Assembly: GCA_964629335.1 (NCBI GenBank)
Contig: CAZVRH010000002.1
Coordinates: 1 to 64,000, forward strand
Length of the DNA: 64,000 nt
Origin: CACPJA01 sp964629335
GTDB taxonomy: Bacteria; Pseudomonadota; Gammaproteobacteria; Steroidobacterales; UBA11654
Reading direction: 5' to 3'
Part shown: positions 34,393 through 43,744 of the stretch, piece after piece
How the letters are laid out: every line of letters starts with the position of its first letter
How positions within the stretch are numbered: position 1 is the first letter of the stretch
Notes under the pieces: generated by a model
What the model was told of the DNA's origin: nothing
The model's input: the letters and a program-made list of their open reading frames with translations, nothing else
The model's database searches: none
Program-made: the position numbers and the translations under genes

Positions 34393-37300
34393 AATACAAT
34401 CTGTACTCATAATAGGAGCTGGACCCATCATCATTGGACAAGCTTGTGAGTTTGATTATTCGGGGACCCAAGCATGCAAAGCACTAAAAGAAGAAGGCTA
34501 TCGCGTGATTCTTGTCAACTCTAATCCGGCAACAATTATGACAGATCCAGATAGTGCTGATTCAATCTATATTGAACCAATCAATTGGCAAACAATAGAA
34601 AAGATAATTGCTGAAGAAAAGCCTGACGCATTATTACCAACTATGGGAGGACAAACGGGCTTAAATACCGCTCTTGATTTGGCATCAAGAGGTGTCTTAG
34701 AACAACACAACGTAGAACTTATTGGAGCCACCAAGGAAGCTATAGATAAAGCTGAAGATAGGGAGCTTTTTAAACAGGCTATGGAAGAAATCAATATTGA
34801 TGTGGCTCAATCCGGTTTGGCAAATAATCTAGATGAAGCATTATCCATTGCAAATTCAATTAACTATCCACTAATAATTAGACCATCATTTACATTAGGT
34901 GGAAGCGGTGGTGGTGTGGCAAATGATGAAACTGAATTTATCACTATTGTAAGCAGAGGTTTAGAGTTGTCTCCCACTTCAGAAGTTTTGATAGAAGAAT
35001 CTCTTCTTGGTTGGAAGGAATACGAAATGGAGGTCGTTAGAGACAATAAAGATAATGCAATTATTATTTGCTCAATCGAAAATGTAGACCCCATGGGCGT
35101 TCACACGGGTGATTCAATCACTGTGGCTCCTGCTCAAACACTCACTGACAAAGAATATCAAGTCATGCGAGATTACTCGATCGCAATACTCAGAAAGATA
35201 GGAGTGGATACTGGAGGCTCAAATGTTCAATTTGCTGTTAACCCTGAGAATGGAAAAATAATTGTTATAGAAATGAATCCAAGAGTGTCTCGATCATCTG
35301 CCCTAGCATCAAAAGCCACTGGTTTCCCCATTGCAAAGATTGCTGCCAAGCTCGCTATTGGTTATACATTGGATGAACTAAAAAATGACATCACAGGCGG
35401 AGCCACACCGGCTTCTTTTGAACCCACTATTGATTATGTGGTCACTAAAATACCTAAATTTACATTTGAAAAATTTCCTAAAGCAAACTCAATTCTAACC
35501 ACTCAAATGAAATCAGTAGGCGAAGCCATGGCAATAGGAAGAAATTTTCAAGAATCACTTCAAAAAGCTATTAGAAGTTTGGAATCTAGTCACTATGGAC
35601 TAACTGAGGTAAGTGTTGACAGTGAATTTAACAATAGAATTTCTGATCCTAGTCCGGAAAGACTGTTCTATCTGGCACAGGCGTTTAGAGAGCATTACAC
35701 CATTGAAGAAGTATTTAATCTAACACAAATAGATCCCTGGTTTTTAACCTATATAAAAGACTTAATAGACACTGAAAAGACAATTTCAACAACCCCTCTA
35801 AGTTCATTTGATTATGAATTTCTAAACGAGATTAAGAAAAAGGGTTTCTCTGATTTGCGTATCGCCCATATTACTAAAACCACCGAACAAGAAATCAGAG
35901 ACAAAAGGAAAGAACTGAATATTCACCCAGTATTTAAAAGAGTTGATACTTGTGCAGCTGAATTTGAAACATCCACAGCCTATCTTTATTCCAGTTATGA
36001 CGACGAATGTGAATCAAAGCCAACAAATAAGAAAAAGATAATAATCTTAGGCGGAGGCCCGAATCGAATAGGGCAAGGAATTGAATTTGATTATTGTTGC
36101 GTGCACGCTGCAATGGCCGTCTCAGAAGCCGGTTTTGAATCTATTATGATCAACTGTAACCCAGAAACAGTCTCTACAGATTATGATACGTCCGATCGCC
36201 TATATTTTGAACCGCTGACTTTTGAAGATGTTATGGCAATTGTAGATGTGGAACAACCAGAAGGTATCATTATCCAATTTGGAGGGCAAACTCCACTTAA
36301 ATTAGCAAAACAATTAAAAGATGCGGGAGCACCGATTATAGGTACACAACCAGAATCCATTGATATAGCAGAAGACAGAGAGTTGTTTAAACAATTGGTT
36401 ATTGATAGTCAGCTTCTACAACCTTACAACGAAGTGGCAACAGATCTAGATGAAGCTTTAGTGAATGCAAAAAAAGTTGGGTATCCTCTTGTTGTTAGAC
36501 CTTCATACGTACTAGGTGGTCGTGCTATGGAAATCGTATATAACGATGAGGAATTAGAAACCTATATGACAGAAGCGGTAAAAGTGTCTAATGAATCACC
36601 GGTTTTATTAGACCATTTTCTTAACAAAGCAATTGAAGTCGATGTGGATGCAGTTTCAGACGGGAAAGATGTCCTAATCGGTGGAATTATGGAGCATATA
36701 GAACAGGCAGGCGTTCATTCTGGTGACTCATCATGTTCCATACCTGCTTATAGTCTATCTGATTCAATACAAAATGAAATTGTTAGACAAATGACTGAAT
36801 TTACTCAGCAACTCAATGTTATTGGTTTAGTCAACGCACAGTTCGCTATAAGAAAAGGTAAAATATTTGTACTCGAAGTTAATCCAAGAGCATCAAGAAC
36901 TGTTCCCTTTGTCTCAAAAGCCACCGGAAATCAGCTCGCTAAAATTGCTGCAAAAGTTATGACCGGCATTACTTTAAAAGAGCAGGGTATTCAATCCTCT
37001 TATAAACCAGAATTCTTTTCCGTTAAAGGTCCCGTCTTCCCCTTTAATAAATTCCCAGATACAGACCCAATACTTGGACCTGAAATGAAATCAACTGGTG
37101 AAGTCATGGGGATCGGTGAAACCTTTGGTGAAGCGTATATAAAGTCTCAATATGGAGCCGGTATAGTTATACCGAACAAGGGCAATGTTTTTATTTCTGT
37201 TCGAAACCCAGATAAAACAGACAAACTCATTAAAATTGCTGAATTTTTAACGAATAATGAATTTGATATTGTTGCAACAAATGGAACTGCAGAATTTCTA

Positions 37301-37573
37301 ATTGAGAATAAGATCAATTGCTCTTACATAAATAAAGTCCATGAAGGTCAACCGCATATAGTCGATTTAATTAAAGATAAAAAAATAAATTTAATTATTA
37401 ATACAACTGAGGGAAAACAATCAATCGAAGAATCCTTTTCAATAAGAGCAGAAGCCGTGATTTCTGGAATTACATACTACACAAGCCTAGAAGCTGCATT
37501 TGCAACGATAGAATCTTTTGATTTTCTGGGTACAATTAATATTAATAAGTTACAAAACTACTTAAAAACCTGA
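34376..37573 (+). CDS. carB: carbamoyl-phosphate synthase large subunit
   Basis: A 1065-residue synthetase with two homologous ATP-grasp halves. IIGAGPIIIGQACEFDYSGTQACKALKEEG begins the first half; ILGGGPNRIGQGIEFDYCCVHA begins the second; the C-terminal MGS-like allosteric domain (about 930-1065) follows. It phosphorylates bicarbonate and carbamate using ammonia from CarA. I use ATG 34376 (MPKRTEIQSVLIIGAGP), the family N-terminus; an in-frame start at 34268 lies within carA. The stop overlaps the greA start by one base (TGATG). Confidence 0.97.
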   Translation: MPKRTEIQSVLIIGAGPIIIGQACEFDYSGTQACKALKEEGYRVILVNSNPATIMTDPDSADSIYIEPINWQTIEKIIAEEKPDALLPTMGGQTGLNTALDLASRGVLEQHNVELIGATKEAIDKAEDRELFKQAMEEINIDVAQSGLANNLDEALSIANSINYPLIIRPSFTLGGSGGGVANDETEFITIVSRGLELSPTSEVLIEESLLGWKEYEMEVVRDNKDNAIIICSIENVDPMGVHTGDSITVAPAQTLTDKEYQVMRDYSIAILRKIGVDTGGSNVQFAVNPENGKIIVIEMNPRVSRSSALASKATGFPIAKIAAKLAIGYTLDELKNDITGGATPASFEPTIDYVVTKIPKFTFEKFPKANSILTTQMKSVGEAMAIGRNFQESLQKAIRSLESSHYGLTEVSVDSEFNNRISDPSPERLFYLAQAFREHYTIEEVFNLTQIDPWFLTYIKDLIDTEKTISTTPLSSFDYEFLNEIKKKGFSDLRIAHITKTTEQEIRDKRKELNIHPVFKRVDTCAAEFETSTAYLYSSYDDECESKPTNKKKIIILGGGPNRIGQGIEFDYCCVHAAMAVSEAGFESIMINCNPETVSTDYDTSDRLYFEPLTFEDVMAIVDVEQPEGIIIQFGGQTPLKLAKQLKDAGAPIIGTQPESIDIAEDRELFKQLVIDSQLLQPYNEVATDLDEALVNAKKVGYPLVVRPSYVLGGRAMEIVYNDEELETYMTEAVKVSNESPVLLDHFLNKAIEVDVDAVSDGKDVLIGGIMEHIEQAGVHSGDSSCSIPAYSLSDSIQNEIVRQMTEFTQQLNVIGLVNAQFAIRKGKIFVLEVNPRASRTVPFVSKATGNQLAKIAAKVMTGITLKEQGIQSSYKPEFFSVKGPVFPFNKFPDTDPILGPEMKSTGEVMGIGETFGEAYIKSQYGAGIVIPNKGNVFISVRNPDKTDKLIKIAEFLTNNEFDIVATNGTAEFLIENKINCSYINKVHEGQPHIVDLIKDKKINLIINTTEGKQSIEESFSIRAEAVISGITYYTSLEAAFATIESFDFLGTININKLQNYLKT

Positions 37574-38049
37574 TGGATAAACATGTAATGACAATTGAAG
37601 GAAGTGATCTTTTAAGAGAGGAGTTAAAGTCATTAAAATCAAAAGATAGGCCAGAAATAATTCAAGCAATAGCCACGGCAAGGGGTTTTGGGGATTTAAA
37701 AGAAAATGCTGAATATCATGCTGCAAAAGAACGACAAAGTTTCATAGAAGGAAGAATTAAAGAAATCGAAGCTAAACTCTCTAACTCTCAAATAATCGAC
37801 GTTACCGTTCTCAATATTTCAAATAAAGTCGTTTTTGGTTCCACGGTCACATTTCTTAATCTAGATAACGAGAAATTGACCCAATACAAGATCGTTGGTG
37901 AAGATGAAGCAAATATCGATACAGGTTTAATTTCATATAAAGCCCCTGTTGCAAAAGCCTTAATTGGAAAATCAATAGACGATCTTATTGACATCTTAGT
38001 CGAAGATACAAAACAATCACTCCAAATTACAAATATAGAATATATCTAG
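37573..38049 (+). CDS. greA: transcript cleavage factor GreA
   Basis: A 158-residue factor that enters the RNA polymerase secondary channel and rescues backtracked complexes. The N-terminal coiled coil carries the acidic tip ARGFGDLKENAEYHAAKERQ with the conserved Asp and Glu pair. The C-terminal FKBP-like domain includes GSTVTFLNL and SYKAPVAKALIGK. It is coupled to carB by a one-base overlap. An alternative ATG five codons later (37588) also fits. The yhbY gene often found next is absent: rlmE starts 12 bp on. Confidence 0.96.
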   Translation: MDKHVMTIEGSDLLREELKSLKSKDRPEIIQAIATARGFGDLKENAEYHAAKERQSFIEGRIKEIEAKLSNSQIIDVTVLNISNKVVFGSTVTFLNLDNEKLTQYKIVGEDEANIDTGLISYKAPVAKALIGKSIDDLIDILVEDTKQSLQITNIEYI

Positions 38050-38061
38050 GCCTGAAAAACG

Positions 38062-38679
38062 ATGGCTCAAAAAAACTGGAGAAAAAATCAGTCGAAAGAT
38101 AACTATTTTATAAAAGCTAGGAAACTAGGCTATAGATCTAGATCGGTTTTTAAGTTAATAGAGATTAATAAAAAATATAACATCTTAAAAAAAGAATCTT
38201 TAATTTTAGATATTGGATCCAGTCCTGGCGGTTGGTCAGAGTTTATAGTTGGTAATTACCAGATAAAAAATCTAGTTGCCAATGATATACAGTTAATGAA
38301 ATCAATTGATGAAGTTACATTTATACATGGAGACTTCACAGAAGATTCTGTAAAAAAGCAAATTAAGAGTTCAAACAAAGATAAAAGATTTAACCTAATT
38401 CTTTCTGATATTTCTACCAAAAAGACTGGAAATAAAGTTACAGATCAATACCAATTTTATAATATTGCTGAAAATATACTTGAATTTTCAATAAATGGAC
38501 TTACATCTAATGGTGTATTGGTGATAAAAGTATTTATGGGACTTGGTTTTGATGATTTTGCAAACGATTTAAGACATTTTTTCGAACATGTATACATATT
38601 TAAACCAAAATCATCAAGGGCTGAGAGTAAAGAAACATACGCTATAGGAAAAAAGATTAGGTATACTCAAAATTTATGA
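38062..38679 (+). CDS. rlmE: 23S rRNA 2'-O-methyltransferase RlmE
   Basis: A 205-residue RrmJ/FtsJ-type SAM methyltransferase that methylates the ribose of U2552 in helix 92 of 23S rRNA. The K-D-K-E tetrad pattern is seen: Lys in the basic FKLIEI segment, SAM loop DIGSSPGGWSEF, Asp in LSDIS, Lys in VIKVFMG, and Glu in SRAESKETYAIGK. It is heat-inducible in E. coli. The start overlaps no gene, and its TGA overlaps the ftsH ATG by 4 bases. Confidence 0.95.
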   Translation: MAQKNWRKNQSKDNYFIKARKLGYRSRSVFKLIEINKKYNILKKESLILDIGSSPGGWSEFIVGNYQIKNLVANDIQLMKSIDEVTFIHGDFTEDSVKKQIKSSNKDKRFNLILSDISTKKTGNKVTDQYQFYNIAENILEFSINGLTSNGVLVIKVFMGLGFDDFANDLRHFFEHVYIFKPKSSRAESKETYAIGKKIRYTQNL

Positions 38680-40574
38680 ATAACTTTTTTAAAAATGCAA
38701 CCGTATGGATTGTAATAGGAATAGTCATGTTGACTGTTTTCAATTCTTTTTCACCAAACTCGATTCGTCAACAAACCATTGATTACTCAACATTTTTGGA
38801 ATTAGTTAGAACAGGTAACATCAGTGAGGTGGTTTTTGAAAATGATGTGATTAAAGCCAAAAGAATTAATGGAGATAAATTTTTAACCTATAACCCTGAA
38901 ACAGATAACACAGCTCTTATAGGAGAACTTAATAAGTCTGGAGTAAGAATCAGTGCTAACCCACCTAAGAATCAGAATATTTTTGTAAGTTTGCTTATAA
39001 ACTCATTTCCTGTGATCTTACTAATAGCTGTCTGGATATACTTCATGCGACAAATGCAAGGTGGAGTAGGTGGCGGAAGAGGAGCCATGACTTTTGGTAA
39101 AAGTAAAGCCCGCTTACTGGGAGAAAACCAAATTGAAGTCACATTTGCCGATGTTGCTGGGATAGAAGAAGCGAAAGAAGAAGTGATTGAAATTGTAGAA
39201 TTTCTTAAAGACCCGTCTAAATTTCAAAGATTGGGCGGTAAAATACCAAAAGGCGTTCTCATGGTAGGTTCACCAGGAACAGGGAAAACTCTTTTGGCAA
39301 GGGCGATAGCTGGAGAAGCTCAAGTCCCGTTCTTTACAATTTCAGGTTCTGATTTCGTTGAAATGTTTGTAGGTGTAGGAGCCTCAAGGGTCAGAGATAT
39401 GTTTCAAGAGGCTAAATCGCATTCTCCATGTATAATTTTTATCGACGAAATAGATGCTGTGGGAAGACAACGAGGTGCTGGTCTTGGTGGAGGTCATGAT
39501 GAGAGAGAACAAACACTAAACCAACTGTTAGTAGAAATGGACGGTTTTGAAGACAATGTAGGAGTAATTGTCATCGCTGCTACAAACAGACCAGATGTTT
39601 TAGATGCCGCACTTCTTAGGCCAGGACGTTTTGACAGACAGGTGGTTGTGCCATTACCAGATGTACGAGGAAGAGAACAAATTCTAAAGGTCCATATGAG
39701 AAAAGTACCTCTAGACAAAAATGTTAAACCCTCCATTATCGCTAGAGGAACTCCTGGTTTTTCTGGTGCTGATTTAGCCAACCTGGTCAACGAATCTGCA
39801 CTAATCGCTGCCAGAGGAAATAAAAAGTTTGTCAATATGGACGATCTGGATAAAGCTAAAGATAAAATCATGATGGGTACAGAAAGAAAATCCTTAGTCA
39901 TGAGTGAAGATGAAAAGAAACTCACTGCTTATCATGAAGCTGGACACGCAATCGTTGGCCTATCAATTGATGGCCATGACCCAGTGTATAAAGTGACAAT
40001 TGTCCCCAGAGGACGAGCATTAGGTGTCACTATGTTTCTCCCTGAAGATGATCGATACAGCGTAAGTAAAAAAAGGTTAATGGGACAAATTACTAGTTTA
40101 TTTGGCGGCAGAGTAGCTGAAGAACTAATATTCGGAAAAGAAGCAGTTACTACTGGCGCATCAAATGATATAGAACGAGCAACCGATCTTGCAAGAAACA
40201 TGGTTACAAAATGGGGTCTCTCAGAAAAATTAGGTCCTCTTACTTACAGCGAAGATGAAGGGGAAGTCTTTTTAGGAAGATCAGTGACTCAAACCAAACA
40301 GGTTTCTGATGTTACTGCAAAGATAATTGATGATGAAGTAAGGAAAATTATTGATGAAACCTATCAATCAGCAACTGCAATTATAAACAAACAGATGAAC
40401 CGTCTTCATAAAATGGCAGAAGCTTTATTAAAATATGAAACGATAGAAGATTTTCAAATCGAAGACATCATGAATGATAAAGAACCAAGACCTCCTAAGG
40501 ATTGGGAATCAGACGATGACTCCTCAGAAGACCATAACAGTCCCGATATTGGTGGGCCCGCTACACAACATTAA
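38676..40574 (+). CDS. ftsH: ATP-dependent membrane zinc protease FtsH
   Basis: A 632-residue AAA protease anchored by two membrane helices (about 7-22 and 105-124) enclosing a small periplasmic domain. The Walker A motif GSPGTGKT and the SRH segment (ATNRPDVLDAALLRPGRFDRQ) define the AAA module. The zinc site HEAGH begins at residue 420, with a later Asp ligand. It degrades LpxC, sigma-32 and damaged membrane proteins in E. coli. Coupled to rlmE by ATGA. The usual folP gene after ftsH is missing; an 89-bp gap leads to glmM. Confidence 0.97.
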   Translation: MNNFFKNATVWIVIGIVMLTVFNSFSPNSIRQQTIDYSTFLELVRTGNISEVVFENDVIKAKRINGDKFLTYNPETDNTALIGELNKSGVRISANPPKNQNIFVSLLINSFPVILLIAVWIYFMRQMQGGVGGGRGAMTFGKSKARLLGENQIEVTFADVAGIEEAKEEVIEIVEFLKDPSKFQRLGGKIPKGVLMVGSPGTGKTLLARAIAGEAQVPFFTISGSDFVEMFVGVGASRVRDMFQEAKSHSPCIIFIDEIDAVGRQRGAGLGGGHDEREQTLNQLLVEMDGFEDNVGVIVIAATNRPDVLDAALLRPGRFDRQVVVPLPDVRGREQILKVHMRKVPLDKNVKPSIIARGTPGFSGADLANLVNESALIAARGNKKFVNMDDLDKAKDKIMMGTERKSLVMSEDEKKLTAYHEAGHAIVGLSIDGHDPVYKVTIVPRGRALGVTMFLPEDDRYSVSKKRLMGQITSLFGGRVAEELIFGKEAVTTGASNDIERATDLARNMVTKWGLSEKLGPLTYSEDEGEVFLGRSVTQTKQVSDVTAKIIDDEVRKIIDETYQSATAIINKQMNRLHKMAEALLKYETIEDFQIEDIMNDKEPRPPKDWESDDDSSEDHNSPDIGGPATQH

Positions 40575-40608
40575 GAAAATCCAAGATCAGAAAAAAGCTG
40601 AATAAATA

Positions 40609-40637
40609 TTAGCTAATTTACTGCCAAAACCTATAAA
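40609..40637 (+). promoter_or_regulatory. possible glmM promoter
   Basis: TTAGCT (40609-40614), a 17-bp spacer and TATAAA (40632-40637) lie 26 bp before glmM. The -10 is strong (5 of 6); the -35 is weak. It could drive glmM-tpiA-secG independently of ftsH. Confidence 0.42.
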
Positions 40638-40663
40638 ATGATCGCTTCTTCAAAATAGTAACG

Positions 40664-42001
40664 ATGATAAACAATAAGAAAAAAGTTTTTGGTACTGACG
40701 GTGTCAGAGGAAAAGTAGGAGAATATCCTATGACAGTTGACTTCACTATGAGGTTAGCATCAGCTATTGCCTCTGTATTAGTTCCCAATGGCGGCACTGT
40801 TGCAATTGGTAAAGACACCAGAGTCTCTGGATATATGTTTGAATCAGCACTTGAATCAGCTTTTGTTGGCTACGGTCTAAAAGTTACTTTACTTGGGCCA
40901 TTACCATCTCCAGCTATATCTCACTATGTCAGACAAACAGAAAGTGACTTTGGAATAGTTATCAGCGCTTCTCATAATTCTTACGAATACAACGGCATTA
41001 AAATACTAAACCAAAATGGTGAGAAACTTGATTCTTACCAAGAAACCTTAATCGAAGAGAGAATATCAGATGACCCTATTACCAAAGAAGCAGATAACAT
41101 CGGGAAAGCTTATCGATCTGGTGATTCTAGAGATAAATATAAATCCCTTCTTCATAGTGTTTTCTTAGACCATACAAAGCCGTTGAATGGAATGAAGATA
41201 GTGGTAGATGCTTCTAATGGAGCTGCTTATAAAATTGCACCACAAGTTCTCCTTGAATTAGGTGCAGAAGTCATACCTATAGCTTGTTCACCAAATGGTT
41301 ATAATATTAATGATAAATGTGGAACCACAAACCCAGACACAATAAAAAACACCGTAACTGCCACACATGCTGATGTTGGTATTGCATTAGACGGGGATGC
41401 CGACAGGGTTTTAATTATTGATGAAACCGGGAACATACTTAATGGTGATCAAATTCTCTATATACTAGCCAAAGGGAACCTTGGGAATCCTAAATTTAAT
41501 TCTAAAATTGTGGGCACTGTTTTATCCAACCTTGGGTTAGAAAATGCACTAAAAAGCATTAACATCGACCTTCATAGATCTGACGTGGGCGATAAAAATG
41601 TCTACACTTTAATGAAATCCATTGGTTCCATGATTGGCGGAGAACCTTCTGGTCATATAATTAATACAAATTATTCACCAACTGGTGACGGTTTATTAGT
41701 AGCCCTTTTAACATTAAATGAATCACTCAAATCTAACACCCCTCTAAGTAAGTTAGGCAGCGATTTAAATCTGATAACTCAAATTAACAAAGATATTGAA
41801 ATCAATAAAAAACAACCATCCTCTGGGACATTAGAATCAATTGCATCTTCAGCCTCAAAGAAGCTTAATCAAGGAAGGGTTATAATAAGAGTCTCAGGTA
41901 CCGAACCAGTGATAAGGATTTTAATAGAGTCAAATGATAATAAAAAAAATAATGAAGTGATTGGCTTTATAGAAAAAGAAATCACAAAACATCAATCATG
42001 A
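40664..42001 (+). CDS. glmM: phosphoglucosamine mutase
   Basis: A 445-residue alpha-D-phosphohexomutase converting glucosamine-6-P to glucosamine-1-P for peptidoglycan and LPS precursors. FGTDGVRGKVG opens the protein, the phosphoserine is Ser103 in ISASHNS, the magnesium loop is DGDADRV, and GGEPSGHII plus the closing RVSGTEPVIRI bind sugar and phosphate. The 3' end overlaps tpiA by 4 bases. In the Pseudomonas-type order it follows folP, which is not present here. Confidence 0.96.
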   Translation: MINNKKKVFGTDGVRGKVGEYPMTVDFTMRLASAIASVLVPNGGTVAIGKDTRVSGYMFESALESAFVGYGLKVTLLGPLPSPAISHYVRQTESDFGIVISASHNSYEYNGIKILNQNGEKLDSYQETLIEERISDDPITKEADNIGKAYRSGDSRDKYKSLLHSVFLDHTKPLNGMKIVVDASNGAAYKIAPQVLLELGAEVIPIACSPNGYNINDKCGTTNPDTIKNTVTATHADVGIALDGDADRVLIIDETGNILNGDQILYILAKGNLGNPKFNSKIVGTVLSNLGLENALKSINIDLHRSDVGDKNVYTLMKSIGSMIGGEPSGHIINTNYSPTGDGLLVALLTLNESLKSNTPLSKLGSDLNLITQINKDIEINKKQPSSGTLESIASSASKKLNQGRVIIRVSGTEPVIRILIESNDNKKNNEVIGFIEKEITKHQS

Positions 42002-42753
42002 ATTACTTAATCTCAGCAAATTGGAAAATGAATGGTGATAAAGCATTTGTCCAATCTTATCTCTCAACAGTAAACATCGAAGATGATCCTGAGGTGCAAA
42101 TGCTTATATGCCCACCAGACTGTTATCTCCAGGAGATGGACGCCAATGCATCCCAGGTAGTTTTAAGGGGAGCACAAAATCTTTCTTTTAATTCTAACGG
42201 TGCTTTCACGGGCGAAGTATCTGCTGACATGTTACATGACCATAACGTTGAATACGTTATAGTCGGACATTCTGAAAGAAGACAATTCCATAATGAAACT
42301 AACCAAATTGTAGCTAAAAAGTTTAAAACGGCAATAAACAACAACATCATTCCTATACTCTGTGTAGGAGAATCATTAGACCAAAGAAAGTCCGGTGATA
42401 CATACACTCATCTTAGAGAACAAATACAGTCCGTAATAACAGAACCAATGATTCTCAATGACAAACAATTTGTTGTTGCTTATGAACCGATATGGGCGAT
42501 AGGAACTGGAGAAACGGCAACTCCTGAATTGGCCAATGAAGCCCATATTTTTATTCATGACACAATTAATGAAATATGCTCATCAAATGAACATAATGCC
42601 GTTATAATTTATGGCGGCAGTGTTAATAGCAATAATGCCACTGACCTATTTAAGATGAGTCACATTAATGGAGCTTTAATTGGTGGTGCGTCATTGGACG
42701 TTAACGAGTTCATTAAAATTTTTAACATAGCTAAGGAAATAAACCATGGGTGA
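41998..42753 (+). CDS. tpiA: triosephosphate isomerase
   Basis: A 251-residue TIM-barrel enzyme that interconverts dihydroxyacetone phosphate and glyceraldehyde-3-phosphate. SANWKMNGD holds the N-terminal Lys, VGHSERR the electrophilic His, YEPIWAIGTG the catalytic Glu with the flexible loop, and IIYGGSVN the phosphate clamp. It overlaps glmM by 4 bases and secG by 8, fitting the glmM-tpiA-secG order of Pseudomonas and other Gammaproteobacteria. Confidence 0.97.
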   Translation: MNYLISANWKMNGDKAFVQSYLSTVNIEDDPEVQMLICPPDCYLQEMDANASQVVLRGAQNLSFNSNGAFTGEVSADMLHDHNVEYVIVGHSERRQFHNETNQIVAKKFKTAINNNIIPILCVGESLDQRKSGDTYTHLREQIQSVITEPMILNDKQFVVAYEPIWAIGTGETATPELANEAHIFIHDTINEICSSNEHNAVIIYGGSVNSNNATDLFKMSHINGALIGGASLDVNEFIKIFNIAKEINHG

Positions 42754-43084
42754 TATTAATTCACTATTACTTGTATTCCACGTAATTACGGCAATATTGA
42801 TTGTCGTGTTAATACTATTGCAAAAAGGGAAGGGTGCTGACATGGGTTCAGCCTTTGGAGCCGGTGCCTCAGGGACAATCTTTGGATCTAAAGGATCAGC
42901 TAATTTTCTATCCAGAACAACTGCCGTGTTAGCCACGGTATTCTTTATAACCAGTCTAACTCTAGCCTATTTAAACAAAGGAACAGTTCAGACTAATAGT
43001 ATCTTAGATTCTGTCAATACAATAGAAACAGAAGAGCAAGACAATGATTCAGTTGCTATATCACCTCAAATTCCTGAACAATAA
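42746..43084 (+). CDS. secG: preprotein translocase subunit SecG
   Basis: A 112-residue inner-membrane subunit of SecYEG with two hydrophobic helices (about 4-22 and 53-72). Between them lies the conserved cytoplasmic segment LLQKGKGADMGSAFGAGASGTIFGSKGSANFLSR in the family order. The C-terminal part is short and acidic. It aids SecA-driven export through the translocon. The start overlaps tpiA; tRNA-Leu follows 11 bp downstream, as leuU follows secG in E. coli. Confidence 0.95.
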   Translation: MGDINSLLLVFHVITAILIVVLILLQKGKGADMGSAFGAGASGTIFGSKGSANFLSRTTAVLATVFFITSLTLAYLNKGTVQTNSILDSVNTIETEEQDNDSVAISPQIPEQ

Positions 43085-43095
43085 TCCTATATTGC

Positions 43096-43178
43096 GCCGA
43101 TGTGGTGGAATCTGGTAGACACGCTGTCTTGAGGGGGCAGTAGCGAAAGCTGTGCCGGTTCGAGTCCGGCCATCGGCA
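43096..43178 (+). tRNA. tRNA-Leu (GAG)
   Basis: An 83-nt class II tRNA. Acceptor GCCGATG/CATCGGC, anticodon stem CTGTC/GGCAG with loop TTGAGGG (anticodon GAG), long variable arm (about 13 nt) and T arm GCCGG-TTCGAGT-CCGGC. The 3' CCA is not encoded. It reads CUC and CUU codons. It is the positional equivalent of E. coli leuU after secG. Confidence 0.96.
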
Positions 43179-43237
43179 AACTAAAAATCTTTAACTATAA
43201 ATATATGAAATATCTATAGTTTGTATCTATAAAAATA

Positions 43238-43257
43238 ATATCCACATTTTATCCACA
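43238..43257 (+). promoter_or_regulatory. tandem DnaA-box-like sites upstream of nuoA
   Basis: TTATCCACA at 43249-43257 is the perfect DnaA box; ATATCCACA at 43238-43246 differs by one base and starts 11 bp earlier in the same orientation, about one helical turn. They lie in a roughly 200-bp, very AT-rich gap between tRNA-Leu and nuoA, about 130 bp before nuoA. Confidence 0.5.
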
Positions 43258-43342
43258 TATTGGAATATTTGTAATAAGTTGTAATTATTATATTTAATGC
43301 TAAGTATTTGAATATATAAGCTATTTTATTTTCTAAAAAAGG

Positions 43343-43351
43343 TGCTACAAT
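43343..43351 (+). promoter_or_regulatory. possible nuo operon promoter (extended -10)
   Basis: TGCTACAAT is an extended -10 (TGn plus TACAAT, 5 of 6) 36 bp before the nuoA ATG. The -35 region at 17 bp is only ATTTTA, which the extended -10 would tolerate. Confidence 0.5.
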
Positions 43352-43387
43352 AGCCACGAATTTTAGAAATAGAACTTGGTACTGTTC

Positions 43388-43744
43388 ATGTTAGAGAATT
43401 ATCTACCAATTATTATCTTTATTTCAGTCGCTGCAATTCTTGGCGTTATCATGCTACTTTTAGGTTTTCTCTTCGGTGCTGGGGAAAAATCTGACGCAAA
43501 ATTATCTCCTTACGAGTGTGGCTTTGAAGAATTTGAAGATGCAAGAATTCCTTTCGATGTTCGTTACTATCTTGTTGCAATCCTCTTTATCATTTTTGAC
43601 TTAGAAATCGCCTTCCTATTTCCGTGGGCTATAGCGTTAAAAGAAATTGGATCTGCAGGTCTAATTGCAATGGTTATTTTCTTGCTAGTCCTAGTTATAG
43701 GTTTTATTTATGAATGGAACAAAGGGGCGCTCGAATGGGATTAA
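43388..43744 (+). CDS. nuoA: NADH-quinone oxidoreductase subunit A
   Basis: A 118-residue membrane subunit of complex I with three helices. The conserved loop SPYECGFEEFEDARIPFDVRYYLVAILFIIFDLE (cysteine and acidic residues near the quinone channel) is intact. I use ATG 43388; a TTG at 43376 is in frame but adds only four residues. No strong ribosome site is seen. It leads the 14-gene nuo operon and overlaps nuoB by 10 bases. Confidence 0.95.
   Translation: MLENYLPIIIFISVAAILGVIMLLLGFLFGAGEKSDAKLSPYECGFEEFEDARIPFDVRYYLVAILFIIFDLEIAFLFPWAIALKEIGSAGLIAMVIFLLVLVIGFIYEWNKGALEWD

Noticed and set aside
43179..43387. A chromosomal replication origin
   Set aside because: Only two DnaA-type boxes in one gap and no dnaA, dnaN or gidA neighbour; skew information is not available.
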